DNA of 10,001 bases from an uncultured Clostridia bacterium (GCA_934177555.1 CAKPPL010000041.1:1-10001); one strand, 5' to 3'. Shown: positions 1 to 7,860, numbered from the stretch's first letter. Notes: generated by a model not told the origin, from the letters alone. Numbers and translations are program-made.

Positions 1-852
1 GATGCAATAATAGATAGCTTAAATTCAACAATAGAGTCATTAACAAATCAAATAGAAAGTTTGAATGAACAAATAGAACAGTTAGAAAACCAAATAGAGC
101 AAAAAGATGCAGAAATAGCAGATTTAAAAAGTAAACAAGCAACAGGAACGGCAACAGTAGATCAAGTATTAGAAGGAGCAACATTTTCGAATTCAAATGG
201 AGTAGGATTAACAGGAACAATGACTAATAATGGAGCAATATCAGGAAGTATAACAACAAGTGGAGGCTCATATACAATTCCAGCAGGGTATCATAATGGA
301 AGTGGAAAAATAACAGGGCCAACATTAGGTGGATTAATAGGAAATAATGTGAATTTGACCAATGCAGGATACTTATTAACAGGGCAAACAGCATATGGGG
401 CAAATGGAACAAAATACACAGGAACGATGGCAAATAGAGGAACACTAAACTGGACTCCATCAAATGGAACAACATATACAGTACCAGCAGGATATTATAG
501 TGGAGGAACGCTAAACTCTACTACAGCATATAATAATGGATATAATGCAGGACGTTCAAGTCCAGTAGTAAAAAATGGATCTTTTAAAACACCTAGTAAT
601 TATGGGGACACAGATGGTAAAATAACAATAAATTGTGGATTCAAACCAAATTATGTATTATTATTTGCAACAGATCAACAAATGGCTGCAGTATATATAT
701 CAAAATATTATTCACAAAATTTTGCAGCATTAGCATTAAATAAACAATATTATACAGGGATATTTTCAATAACAAATACAGGATTTATATATAGACAGAA
801 ATCTTATTATCAAACTAACAGAACTTATTATTATATAGCAGCACAAATTTAA
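1..852 (+). CDS. Phage-tail-fibre-like / surface fibre protein, 5'-truncated by window edge
   Basis: The frame is open from base 1, so the true start lies upstream. The TTG at 61 sits inside a continuous coiled coil and lacks a convincing ribosome site, so I do not take it as the start. The 283 visible residues begin with a heptad coiled coil (about 1-44). Two collar-like units follow, each with a GTM motif (nt 214-222 and 421-429) and a YT[IV]PAGY motif (nt 271-291 and 475-495). The C-terminal domain (nt 568-852) starts with an NGSF...ITINCGFKPNYV pattern and becomes rich in Tyr, Asn and Gln. The GTM/IPAGY repeats resemble those in tail and baseplate-associated fibres of Firmicutes phages; this is family recollection, not a search. 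No catalytic motif is visible. The likely role is trimeric adhesion or host recognition, as part of a prophage or as a domesticated surface protein. Codon use matches the neighbouring housekeeping genes, which argues against very recent transfer. Confidence 0.6.
   Translation, partial: DAIIDSLNSTIESLTNQIESLNEQIEQLENQIEQKDAEIADLKSKQATGTATVDQVLEGATFSNSNGVGLTGTMTNNGAISGSITTSGGSYTIPAGYHNGSGKITGPTLGGLIGNNVNLTNAGYLLTGQTAYGANGTKYTGTMANRGTLNWTPSNGTTYTVPAGYYSGGTLNSTTAYNNGYNAGRSSPVVKNGSFKTPSNYGDTDGKITINCGFKPNYVLLFATDQQMAAVYISKYYSQNFAALALNKQYYTGIFSITNTGFIYRQKSYYQTNRTYYYIAAQI
28..132 (+). repeat. 21-nt imperfect tandem repeat encoding coiled-coil heptads
   Basis: Five in-frame units of 21 nt start at 28, 49, 70, 91 and 112. 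Each encodes one heptad: TIESLTN, QIESLNE, QIEQLEN, QIEQKDA, EIADLKS. The DNA core caaatagaa/g recurs exactly 21 nt apart at 49, 70 and 91, with a decayed copy at 28. The repeat may continue before the window start, because the preceding residues keep the same hydrophobic spacing. It forms the stalk of the fibre-like protein. Confidence 0.7.
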
Positions 853-881
853 TAAGATAAATATATAGTAATTAAATGACA

Positions 882-918
882 AAAAAATAGTGAGAAAATA
901 AAAATCTCACTATTTTTT
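882..918 (+). terminator. Rho-independent terminator after the fibre-like gene
   Basis: A perfect 14-bp stem (882-895 with 905-918) encloses a 9-nt A-rich loop. The core is tagtgaga/tctcacta, flanked by an A tract on the left and a T tract on the right. That symmetry would also let it work on the other strand, but no minus-strand gene is seen here. It separates the fibre-like gene from the gdpP promoter 25 bp further on. Confidence 0.85.
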
Positions 919-942
919 GTAGCTATAAGAAAATCAAAAAAC

Positions 943-971
943 TTGACAAAAAGCCTATTTAGAAGTATACT
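943..971 (+). promoter_or_regulatory. Sigma-A-type promoter of gdpP
   Basis: The -35 box TTGACA (943-948) is a perfect match and the -10 box TATACT (966-971) differs at one position; the spacer is exactly 17 nt. Transcription would start near 978, leaving a leader of only about 18 nt. The ribosome site AGGAG (985-989) follows, 6 nt before the ATG at 996. Confidence 0.8.
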
Positions 972-982
972 AAAATAGTATA
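966..982. promoter_or_regulatory. Inverted repeat over the gdpP -10 box and start site (possible operator)
   Basis: TATACTA (966-972) and TAGTATA (976-982) are perfect reverse complements separated by AAA. The left arm contains the -10 box and the right arm covers the predicted start site. A repressor bound here would block RNA polymerase directly. The arms are short and AT-only apart from one C/G pair each, so a chance origin is plausible. Confidence 0.35.
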
Positions 983-995
983 AAAGGAGAAAAGT

Positions 996-3008
996 ATGTC
1001 TGGAAATAACAATAGAAAAATATTTGATAATTTAGTATCAAGAACGAAAATATATTTAGTAATAATATTCATACTATTATTATTAATATCAATTATAAAA
1101 CCAATAATGATATTACCAGCAACAATAGTTTATATACTAATATTATCTTACACATATTTTGCTAATAATAAAAGAAAAAGCGAAATATCTGAACAGTTAC
1201 AAGATTTAACATTAACAGTAGACTCAGCAGCAAAAAGTAGTTTAATAAATGCACCATTCCCATTAGTAATTTTAGAAACTGATGGAAACATTATATGGAA
1301 AAGCTCTAAATTTATTACAGAGTTTGAAGATATAGAAATAAATACGTTCATGAGTGATTTAATAATAGATATAAAAGATGAAATTGAAAAAAATAGTAAT
1401 GAAAAAAGAAAATCAATTATTAGAAATATAGAAATCGGAAAGAAAAAATATAAAATACAAGGTGAATTTGTAAAAACTAAAAAAAGTGAAAGAAAAAAGA
1501 CACATGAATATATGCTAATTTTATATTTTATAGATGAAACAGAAAAATGTAAATTACAAAAAGAAAATAGAGACAAAAAGACATGTGTTGGAATAATAAT
1601 GGTAGACAATTATGAAGAAGTAATGCAAAGAATAGATACAGAGCAAAAAGCACAACTTATGGCTAAGGTAGAAAGCACAATATATGACTGGGTTAATGAA
1701 ACAAATGGAATATTAGTTAAAGAAGAGAGAGACAAATATGTTTATATATTTGAACAAAGAAACTTAGATAAAATAAAAGAAGATAAATTTGCAATATTAG
1801 ATACAATAAAAAATTTAGTTAGAAAAGATAAAATACAATTAACATTAAGTATAGCAATATCAAATGATGGAGAAACAGATAAAGATGTATATAAATCAGC
1901 ATTATCAGCAATGGATGTAATATTAGGCAGAGGTGGAGATCAAGCTGTTATTAGAGAAGAAGGAAAATATCAATTCTTTGGAGGAAAAGTAGAAGAAGTT
2001 GAGAAAAGAACAAAAGTAAAGGCAAGAATAGTAGCACATGCATTAGAAGAACTTATGTCAGAATGTCAAAAAGTAATAATAATGGGACATACAAATCCAG
2101 ATATTGATGCAATGGGAGCAGCGCTAGGTATATATAGAATGGCAGTAAGTCTAAAAAAAGAAACATATATTTTAACAGACATGGAATCATCATCAATAAA
2201 AGAATTTTTAACAAATATTCAAGAAAAATATAAAGATGTATTAATAAATAAAGAGACAGCACTGGCAAAAATAGATAATGAAACATTATTAATAGTTGTA
2301 GATACACATAAAATTTCATATGTTGAAGAACCAGAATTATTAAATAAAACAAATAAAATAGTTGTAATAGACCATCACAGAAGAAGTGCAGACTTTATAG
2401 AACAAAGTATATTAACTTTTCAAGAAGTATATGCATCATCAACTGCAGAATTAGTAACAGAACTTTTACAATATACTCAAACAGAAGTAGAGCTTGAAAC
2501 TATTGAGGCAGAAGGATTATATGCTGGGATAATGATGGATACTAAAAACTTTACATTTAAAACAGGTGTTAGAACATTTGAAGCAGCAGCATATTTAAGA
2601 AGATGTGGAGTAGATATAATAAAAGTCAAAAAGTGGTTTCAAAGTGATTTAGACAGTTATAATAAAATTGCAGAAGTAGTAAGAAAATCAGAAGTTATTT
2701 ATGATACAATAGCAATATCTTCTTATGAAGTACAAGAAAAAGATACAAGTTTAATATGTGCAAAAGCAGCAGATGAATTATTAACAATAGGAAATATAAC
2801 AGCATCATTTGTATTAGGAACAATGGAAAACAAAGTTTGCATTAGTGGGCGTTCAATAGGAGATATAAATGTGCAAATGATTTTAGAAAAGTTAGGTGGA
2901 GGAGGCCATATTACTTTAGCAGGTGCACAATTAGAGGATAAAAGTATTGAAGAAGCAAAACAAGAACTTACAGAAAAAATCAATGAGTATTTTTCTGAAA
3001 AAGAATAA
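996..3008 (+). CDS. gdpP: Cyclic-di-AMP phosphodiesterase GdpP (DHH-DHHA1 family, YybT type)
   Basis: A membrane phosphodiesterase predicted to hydrolyse c-di-AMP to pApA and so control osmolyte transport and envelope homeostasis. The 670-residue protein has the full family layout. Two transmembrane helices (about 19-34 and 36-55) are followed by a PAS-like domain (about 80-175). A GGDEF-like domain (about 197-320) reads ERDKY (244-248) near the expected signature, so it is degenerate and should not make c-di-GMP. The DHH domain carries HTNPDID (365-371), D436, DHH (459-461) and D515 as metal ligands. DHHA1 ends with GGGGH (634-638). All metal-binding positions I can place are present, so I expect an active enzyme. 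It has its own promoter and terminator. The order gdpP-rplI-dnaB is common in Firmicutes. The ATG has an AGGAG 6 nt upstream. Confidence 0.95.
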   Translation: MSGNNNRKIFDNLVSRTKIYLVIIFILLLLISIIKPIMILPATIVYILILSYTYFANNKRKSEISEQLQDLTLTVDSAAKSSLINAPFPLVILETDGNIIWKSSKFITEFEDIEINTFMSDLIIDIKDEIEKNSNEKRKSIIRNIEIGKKKYKIQGEFVKTKKSERKKTHEYMLILYFIDETEKCKLQKENRDKKTCVGIIMVDNYEEVMQRIDTEQKAQLMAKVESTIYDWVNETNGILVKEERDKYVYIFEQRNLDKIKEDKFAILDTIKNLVRKDKIQLTLSIAISNDGETDKDVYKSALSAMDVILGRGGDQAVIREEGKYQFFGGKVEEVEKRTKVKARIVAHALEELMSECQKVIIMGHTNPDIDAMGAALGIYRMAVSLKKETYILTDMESSSIKEFLTNIQEKYKDVLINKETALAKIDNETLLIVVDTHKISYVEEPELLNKTNKIVVIDHHRRSADFIEQSILTFQEVYASSTAELVTELLQYTQTEVELETIEAEGLYAGIMMDTKNFTFKTGVRTFEAAAYLRRCGVDIIKVKKWFQSDLDSYNKIAEVVRKSEVIYDTIAISSYEVQEKDTSLICAKAADELLTIGNITASFVLGTMENKVCISGRSIGDINVQMILEKLGGGGHITLAGAQLEDKSIEEAKQELTEKINEYFSEKE

Positions 3009-3016
3009 AGTATTAT

Positions 3017-3045
3017 AAAATGGCAAGCAAAAGCTTGCTATTTTT
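3017..3045 (+). terminator. Rho-independent terminator after gdpP
   Basis: A 12-bp stem (3017-3028 with 3033-3044) contains one G-T wobble and an AAAA loop. The core gcaagc/gcttgc is followed by a T run (3041-3045). It lies 8 bp after the gdpP stop and should isolate gdpP from rplI, at least partly. Confidence 0.8.
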
Positions 3046-3113
3046 ATGTTTTTAGAGTAAAATAGCAATATAGATTATATTCAGAAAAAGCAAAGCAGAA
3101 AGGAATGATATAA

Positions 3114-3557
3114 ATGAAAGTAATATTAAAAGCAGATATAAAAGGAGTAGGAAAAAAAGATGAAATAATTAATGCATCAGACGGATATGCAAGAAATTTT
3201 TTATTTCCTAAAAATTTAGCAGTAGAAGCTAATAATGAAAATATGAAAAAATTACAAGCACAAAAAGACTCAAATCAATTTAAAAAAGATGTAGAAAAAG
3301 AAGAAGCACAAAAGTTAGCACAAAAATTAGAAAAAATCATGGTTAGAATAACAGTAAAAACAGGAGAAAATGGAAAAATATTTGGAGGAGTATCTTCAAA
3401 AGAAATTGCAGACAATTTAGAAAAACAACACAATATAAAAATAGATAAAAAGAAAATTGATTTAAAAGAAAACATAAAAGCATTAGGAACATATACAGTG
3501 CAAGTAAAATTATTTGAAGGAGTAATTGGAAAAATCAAAGTAGATGTAATAGGCTAA
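3114..3557 (+). CDS. rplI: 50S ribosomal protein L9
   Basis: A primary rRNA-binding protein of the large subunit, located at the base of the L1 stalk, which helps keep reading frame during translation. At 147 residues it has the usual length. The N-terminal domain opens MKVILKADIKGVGKK and carries the family signature around DGYARNFLFPKNLA (23-36). A long Lys/Glu/Gln-rich connecting helix (about 41-75) leads to the C-terminal domain with GKIFGGVSSKEIAD (87-100). The ATG is preceded by AAAGGA (3099-3104) at 9 nt. It begins 68 bp after the gdpP terminator and is followed by dnaB after 18 bp, so it is likely the first gene of an rplI-dnaB-tilS operon. I could not pick a convincing promoter in the gap. 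Confidence 0.96.
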   Translation: MKVILKADIKGVGKKDEIINASDGYARNFLFPKNLAVEANNENMKKLQAQKDSNQFKKDVEKEEAQKLAQKLEKIMVRITVKTGENGKIFGGVSSKEIADNLEKQHNIKIDKKKIDLKENIKALGTYTVQVKLFEGVIGKIKVDVIG

Positions 3558-3575
3558 TAGAAAGGAAGAAAAAAG

Positions 3576-4910
3576 ATGGAACTAGGGAAAATACCACCAC
3601 ATGATATAGATGCAGAACAAGCAGTATTAGGAAGTATGCTAACAGACAAAGATGCAGTAATAGCAGCAATAGAAGTATTAAAAGAAGATGCATTTTATAG
3701 AGATGATAATAAAGCAATATATCAAGCAATAATAAACTTATATAATAAATCAGAACCTGTTGATATAATTACATTAAAAGATGAACTTGAATCAATGGAT
3801 AAATTTGAACAAGTAGGTGGATATGAATATTTAGCAAGTCTTCCTGAAAAAGTTCCAACAACAGCAAATGTACAAAAATACATAAAAATAGTAGAAGAAA
3901 AATCAATATTAAGAAATCTAATAAAAACAGCAAATGAAATAATAGAATTAGGATATAGTCCAACAGAAGATGTTGAAGATATAATGGATGGAGCAGAAAA
4001 GAAAATTTTTGATATAATGCAAAGCAAAAATCAAAAAGGTTATACCCCAATAAAAGATGTATTAGTAGAGAGCTTCACTAAATTAGAAGAATTATATAAT
4101 AGAAAGCAACATATAACAGGTGTACCAACAGGATTTGCAGAATTAGATTATAAAACAGCAGGATTACATGGTTCAGAACTAATATTAGTAGCAGCAAGAC
4201 CTGCAATGGGAAAAACAGCATTTGCATTAAATATAGCAACAAATGCAGCATTAAGAGGAAAAACACCAGTAGCAATATTTAGTTTAGAGATGTCAAAAGA
4301 TCAATTAGTAAACAGAATTTTATGTAGTGAAGCAATGGTAGATAGCAATAAAGTAAGAACAGGAAAAGTAGAAGAAGATGATTGGGTTAAACTTGCAGGA
4401 GCAATAGGACCATTATCAGAGTCAGAAATATATATTGATGATACACCAGGAATTTCTGTAATGGAAATAAGGACAAAATGTAGAAAACTAAAAATGGAAA
4501 AAAATATTGGATTAGTAGTAATTGATTATTTACAACTAGTACAAGGAAATAATAAAAGAGCAGGAAGCAGAGAACAAGAAATATCAGAAATAAGTAGATC
4601 TTTAAAAATTCTTGCTAAAGAGATAAATGTACCAGTAATAGCATTATCTCAATTATCAAGAGCAGTAGAGCAAAGACCAGACCATAGACCTATGTTATCA
4701 GATTTACGTGAATCAGGAGCAATAGAACAAGACGCAGATATAGTAATGTTTTTATATAGAGATGATTATTATAATAAAGAAAGCGAGAAAAAAGATATAG
4801 CAGAAGTAATAATAGCAAAACAAAGAGGTGGTTCAACTGGAACAACAGAATTATTATGGATGGGAAATTATACAAAATTTGTGAATTTAGAAAAAAGGTT
4901 TGATGATTAA
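3576..4910 (+). CDS. dnaB: Replicative DNA helicase DnaB (DnaC in Bacillus naming)
   Basis: The hexameric 5'-3' helicase that unwinds the replication fork and recruits primase. The protein has 444 residues, the usual family length. The N-terminal primase-interacting domain (about 5-110) starts PPHDIDAEQAVLGSML. A linker leads to the RecA-like motor (about 180-444). Walker A is ARPAMGKT (207-214), the likely catalytic Glu is E238 in SLEMS, Walker B is VVIDY (314-318), and the sensor Gln is Q359 in LSQLSR. The C-terminal KQRGG (415-419) holds the finger residues K415 and R417. No intein or insertion is seen. The ATG follows AAAGGA (3561-3566) at 9 nt. It is co-transcribed with rplI upstream and tilS downstream (12-bp gap). 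Confidence 0.97.
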   Translation: MELGKIPPHDIDAEQAVLGSMLTDKDAVIAAIEVLKEDAFYRDDNKAIYQAIINLYNKSEPVDIITLKDELESMDKFEQVGGYEYLASLPEKVPTTANVQKYIKIVEEKSILRNLIKTANEIIELGYSPTEDVEDIMDGAEKKIFDIMQSKNQKGYTPIKDVLVESFTKLEELYNRKQHITGVPTGFAELDYKTAGLHGSELILVAARPAMGKTAFALNIATNAALRGKTPVAIFSLEMSKDQLVNRILCSEAMVDSNKVRTGKVEEDDWVKLAGAIGPLSESEIYIDDTPGISVMEIRTKCRKLKMEKNIGLVVIDYLQLVQGNNKRAGSREQEISEISRSLKILAKEINVPVIALSQLSRAVEQRPDHRPMLSDLRESGAIEQDADIVMFLYRDDYYNKESEKKDIAEVIIAKQRGGSTGTTELLWMGNYTKFVNLEKRFDD

Positions 4911-4922
4911 AAAGAGGTATTA

Positions 4923-5921
4923 ATGAAAGAAAAAGTATTAGAAACAATTAAAAAGTATAATTTAATAGTAGACAAAGACAAAATTGTATTAGGAGTTTCT
5001 GGAGGACCAGATTCAATCTCAATGTTAGATATATTAAGAAAAATAAAAGAAGAAAAGATAATTGATTTTGAGATTGTAGTAGCACATATAAACCACATGA
5101 TAAGAGAAGAAGCAATAGAAGATGAAAAATATGTACAAAAATACTGTGAAAATCACAATATTGAATGTTATATAAAAAGAATAGATGTGCAAAAAATTGC
5201 CAATAATAAAAAAATAGGGACAGAAGAAGCTGGCAGAAATGCCAGATACGAATTTTTTGATGAAATAATGCAAAAAACTGCATCAAACAAAATATCAATA
5301 GCACATAATAAAAATGATAAAATAGAAACAATTATAATGCATTTATTAAGAGGAAGTGGGATATCAGGATTAAAAGGAATAGAACCAATAAGAGATAATA
5401 AATATATAAGACCACTAATTGAATGTGAAAGAAAAGAAATAGAACAATATTGTGAATATAATAAATTAGAACCAAGAATAGATAAGACAAATTTTGAAAA
5501 TGAATATACTAGAAATAAAATAAGAAATATTGTAATACCATATATTAAACAAGAATTTAATCCAAATATAATAGAAACAATAAATAGATTATCAGAAGTA
5601 GTTAAAGATGAAAATGAATACATAGAAAAAATGATGATGAAAGAATATAATAATTTATTAATAAATAAAACAGAACAAGAAATTATATTAGACTTAAAAG
5701 AATTTAATAAACAAGAAATTGTGATAAAAAATAGATTAATATTATATGTAGTAAAATTATTAAATGGTTCAAGTCAAGGAATTGAAAAAATACATATAAA
5801 AGATATAATCAAGTTATGTGATAATAATATTGGAAATAAATTTTTAACACCAAATAAAAATTTAAAAGTTTTGGTAAAAGATAAAAAAATATTTTTTATA
5901 TCTCAAATCAAGAATCCGTAG
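4923..5921 (+). CDS. tilS: tRNA(Ile)-lysidine synthetase, short form
   Basis: This enzyme uses ATP and lysine to convert C34 of tRNA-Ile2 (CAU) to lysidine, so that the tRNA reads AUA as isoleucine. The P-loop-type motif SGGPDS (26-31) marks the N-terminal ATP pyrophosphatase domain. AHNKNDKIET (127-136) matches the AHxxDDxxET region, and DKTN...YTRNKIR (187-201) is the conserved tRNA/substrate segment. The ~110 residues after it look like the family's middle domain. At 332 residues it is much shorter than the Bacillus and E. coli enzymes and appears to lack the extra C-terminal domain. Aquifex has a similarly compact, active form, so I read this as a natural short form and not a broken gene. 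The site AGAGG (4913-4917) lies 5 nt before ATG. The essential substrate codon, ATA, is very frequent throughout this window. Confidence 0.92.
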   Translation: MKEKVLETIKKYNLIVDKDKIVLGVSGGPDSISMLDILRKIKEEKIIDFEIVVAHINHMIREEAIEDEKYVQKYCENHNIECYIKRIDVQKIANNKKIGTEEAGRNARYEFFDEIMQKTASNKISIAHNKNDKIETIIMHLLRGSGISGLKGIEPIRDNKYIRPLIECERKEIEQYCEYNKLEPRIDKTNFENEYTRNKIRNIVIPYIKQEFNPNIIETINRLSEVVKDENEYIEKMMMKEYNNLLINKTEQEIILDLKEFNKQEIVIKNRLILYVVKLLNGSSQGIEKIHIKDIIKLCDNNIGNKFLTPNKNLKVLVKDKKIFFISQIKNP

Positions 5922-5962
5922 AAAAGTAACAAAATGGACACAAAAAAGTCATAAAAAAACTC

Positions 5963-5991
5963 TTGAAAAAAGAAATAAGGTATGTTATAGT
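5963..5991 (+). promoter_or_regulatory. Extended -10 promoter of ftsH
   Basis: The -35 box TTGAAA (5963-5968) and the -10 box TATAGT (5986-5991) are separated by 17 nt. A TG at 5983-5984 sits one base before the -10, giving an extended -10 element. Transcription would start near 5998. There is no hairpin terminator between tilS and this promoter, so ftsH may also receive read-through from the rplI operon. Confidence 0.7.
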
Positions 5992-6015
5992 TTCAAGTAT
6001 TAAAATATGAATATG

Positions 6016-6021
6016 AGGAGG
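6016..6021 (+). promoter_or_regulatory. Consensus ribosome binding site deciding the TTG start of ftsH
   Basis: AGGAGG is a perfect Shine-Dalgarno match and the strongest in the window. It stands 8 nt before TTG at 6030. No in-frame ATG lies close enough, and starting here gives the expected Lys-containing N-terminus just before the first membrane helix. Confidence 0.85.
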
Positions 6022-6029
6022 ACATAGAA

Positions 6030-7832
6030 TTGAAAAAGGGAATAAAAACATTAGCAATGTGGCTAATAATAGGAATTATAGTCATTGTATTATTATCATC
6101 AATAATGGAAAATAATAGTTCAAAAATGACATATTCTGAATTAATAACAAGTGTTGAAAATAGAGAAGTTGAAAATATAGAGATTTCATCAGATGGAAGT
6201 TCTGCAACAGTAAAATTAAAAAATTCTAAATTAGAAAAAGAAGTTAATATTCCAAGTTTAGATAGTTTCATGACATATGCAGAAGATTATTTAAAAACAG
6301 GAGAATTTACACTAGAAGAACAAAAAGAATCAATATGGATTACAATATTAAGTTTAATAACACCATTTGGACTATTAATAATATTCTTTATTTTCTGGTT
6401 TATGATGATGAGTACAGGACCACAAAATGGAAATAAGACAATGTCATTTGGAAAAAGTAAAGCAAGACTAGTAAATTCAGGAGAAAAAAATAGAGTAACA
6501 TTTGATGATGTTGCAGGTGTTGATGAAGAAAAAGAAGAATTAGAAGAAATAGTAGAATTTTTGAAAAATCCAAAAAAATTCACTGACATGGGAGCAAGAA
6601 TTCCAAAAGGAGTATTATTAGTAGGGCAACCAGGAACTGGAAAAACACTATTAGCAAAAGCAGTAGCAGGAGAAGCTGGAGTCCCATTTTATATAATAAG
6701 TGGTTCAGACTTTGTTGAAATGTTTGTTGGTGTTGGTGCATCAAGAGTAAGAGATTTATTTGAACAAGCTAAAAAAACAGCACCATGTATAATATTTATA
6801 GATGAGATAGATGCAGTAGGAAGACAAAGAGGAGCAGGATTAGGTGGAGGACATGATGAAAGAGAACAAACATTAAATCAATTATTAGTTGAAATGGATG
6901 GTTTCTCAGACAATGAAGGAGTAATAATACTTGCAGCAACAAATAGACCAGACGTATTAGACAAAGCATTATTAAGAGCAGGAAGATTTGATAGACAAAT
7001 AGTAGTATCAAGCCCAGATGTAAAAGCAAGAGAACAAATATTAGAAGTACATGCGCGTAAGAAAAAATTATCAGAAGATGTAGATTTAAAAGTAATAGCA
7101 AAAAATACATCAGGTTTTGCAGGAGCAGATTTAGAGAATGTATTAAATGAAGCAGCATTATTAGCAGCAAGAAGAAACTTCAAAGAAATAGGTATGAAAG
7201 AAATTGAAGATGCAATGGTAAAAGTAACAATGGGACCAGAAAAGAAAACAAGAGTAAGAAGTGAAAAAGAAAATAGATTAGTAGCATATCATGAAGCAGG
7301 TCATGCAGTAGTAAGTAGATATTTAGAAACACAAGATCCAGTACATCAAATTTCAATAGTACCAAGAGGTATGGCTGGAGGATATACAATGTATAGACCA
7401 ACAGAAGATAAATCATTTATGTCAAAAACAGAAATGGAAGAAAATATAGTATCACTATTAGGTGGTAGAGTTGCAGAAGCATTAATATTAAATGATATTT
7501 CAACAGGGGCTAGTAATGATATAGAAAGAGCTTCACAAATTGCAAGAAATATGGTAACAAAATATGGTATGAGTGACAGAATAGGAACAATAATGTTTGG
7601 TGGAGGAGAAGGTGAAGTATTTTTAGGTAGAGACTTTGCACAAACAAAAGACTATTCAGAAGAAACAGCTGGAATTATTGATGAAGAAGTAAAAAGAATT
7701 GTTGATAAAGCATATAATAGAGCAAGAGAAATTTTAACTGAACATGTTGACAAACTTCATAAAGTTGCAGGTGTATTATTAGAAAAAGAAAAAATTGAAG
7801 GAGAAGAATTCGATAGAATTTTTTCTGAATAA
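6030..7832 (+). CDS. ftsH: ATP-dependent zinc metalloprotease FtsH
   Basis: A membrane-anchored hexameric AAA+ protease that pulls out and degrades misassembled membrane proteins and some regulators. The 600 residues show TM1 (about 9-25), an extracytoplasmic domain (26-102), TM2 (about 103-127) and the cytoplasmic AAA+ module. Walker A is GQPGTGKT (199-206), with Gln where Pro is usual. Walker B is IIFIDE (254-259). The second region of homology includes RAGRFDR (316-322) with finger residues R319 and R322. The protease domain has zinc ligands HEAGH (421-425) and the likely third ligand D497 in the STGASNDIERA segment. All catalytic residues are present. It starts at TTG. The order tilS-ftsH is typical of Firmicutes, but hpt (hypoxanthine phosphoribosyltransferase), often placed between them, is absent here. 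Confidence 0.97.
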   Translation: MKKGIKTLAMWLIIGIIVIVLLSSIMENNSSKMTYSELITSVENREVENIEISSDGSSATVKLKNSKLEKEVNIPSLDSFMTYAEDYLKTGEFTLEEQKESIWITILSLITPFGLLIIFFIFWFMMMSTGPQNGNKTMSFGKSKARLVNSGEKNRVTFDDVAGVDEEKEELEEIVEFLKNPKKFTDMGARIPKGVLLVGQPGTGKTLLAKAVAGEAGVPFYIISGSDFVEMFVGVGASRVRDLFEQAKKTAPCIIFIDEIDAVGRQRGAGLGGGHDEREQTLNQLLVEMDGFSDNEGVIILAATNRPDVLDKALLRAGRFDRQIVVSSPDVKAREQILEVHARKKKLSEDVDLKVIAKNTSGFAGADLENVLNEAALLAARRNFKEIGMKEIEDAMVKVTMGPEKKTRVRSEKENRLVAYHEAGHAVVSRYLETQDPVHQISIVPRGMAGGYTMYRPTEDKSFMSKTEMEENIVSLLGGRVAEALILNDISTGASNDIERASQIARNMVTKYGMSDRIGTIMFGGGEGEVFLGRDFAQTKDYSEETAGIIDEEVKRIVDKAYNRAREILTEHVDKLHKVAGVLLEKEKIEGEEFDRIFSE

Positions 7833-7833
7833 A

Positions 7834-7860
7834 AAAAGAGCACTTAAACAGTGCTCTTTT
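7834..7860 (+). terminator. Rho-independent terminator after ftsH
   Basis: A perfect 10-bp stem (7834-7843 with 7851-7860, core gagcac/gtgctc) closes a 7-nt loop and ends in TTTT. It begins one base after the ftsH stop codon. Confidence 0.87.

Noticed and set aside
61..63. TTG as start codon of the first gene
   Set aside because: The frame is open and keeps the same coiled-coil heptads back to base 1, and no Shine-Dalgarno sequence precedes the TTG.
197..320. Active diguanylate cyclase in GdpP (residue numbering of the protein, not bases)
   Set aside because: The signature position reads ERDKY, not GGDEF, as in other GdpP proteins whose domain does not make c-di-GMP.
1148..1609. Long minus-strand open frame opposite gdpP, and many similar ones across the window
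   Set aside because: They are Leu/Phe/Ile-rich, lack ribosome sites and lie opposite well-supported genes. They follow from the A-rich + strand, where GAA, AAT and ATA codons read as Leu, Phe and Tyr codons on the other strand.
3046..3113. Promoter for rplI (TATATT at 3076-3081 as -10)
   Set aside because: No -35 box of any quality stands at the right distance (TAGAGT at 17 nt, TTTAGA at 19 nt). A promoter is likely needed here but cannot be placed by eye.
5168..5623. 151-codon minus-strand frame opposite tilS that looks like a hydrophobic membrane protein
   Set aside because: The hydrophobicity comes from complementing Lys/Glu/Asn/Ile codons of tilS; no promoter or ribosome site supports it.
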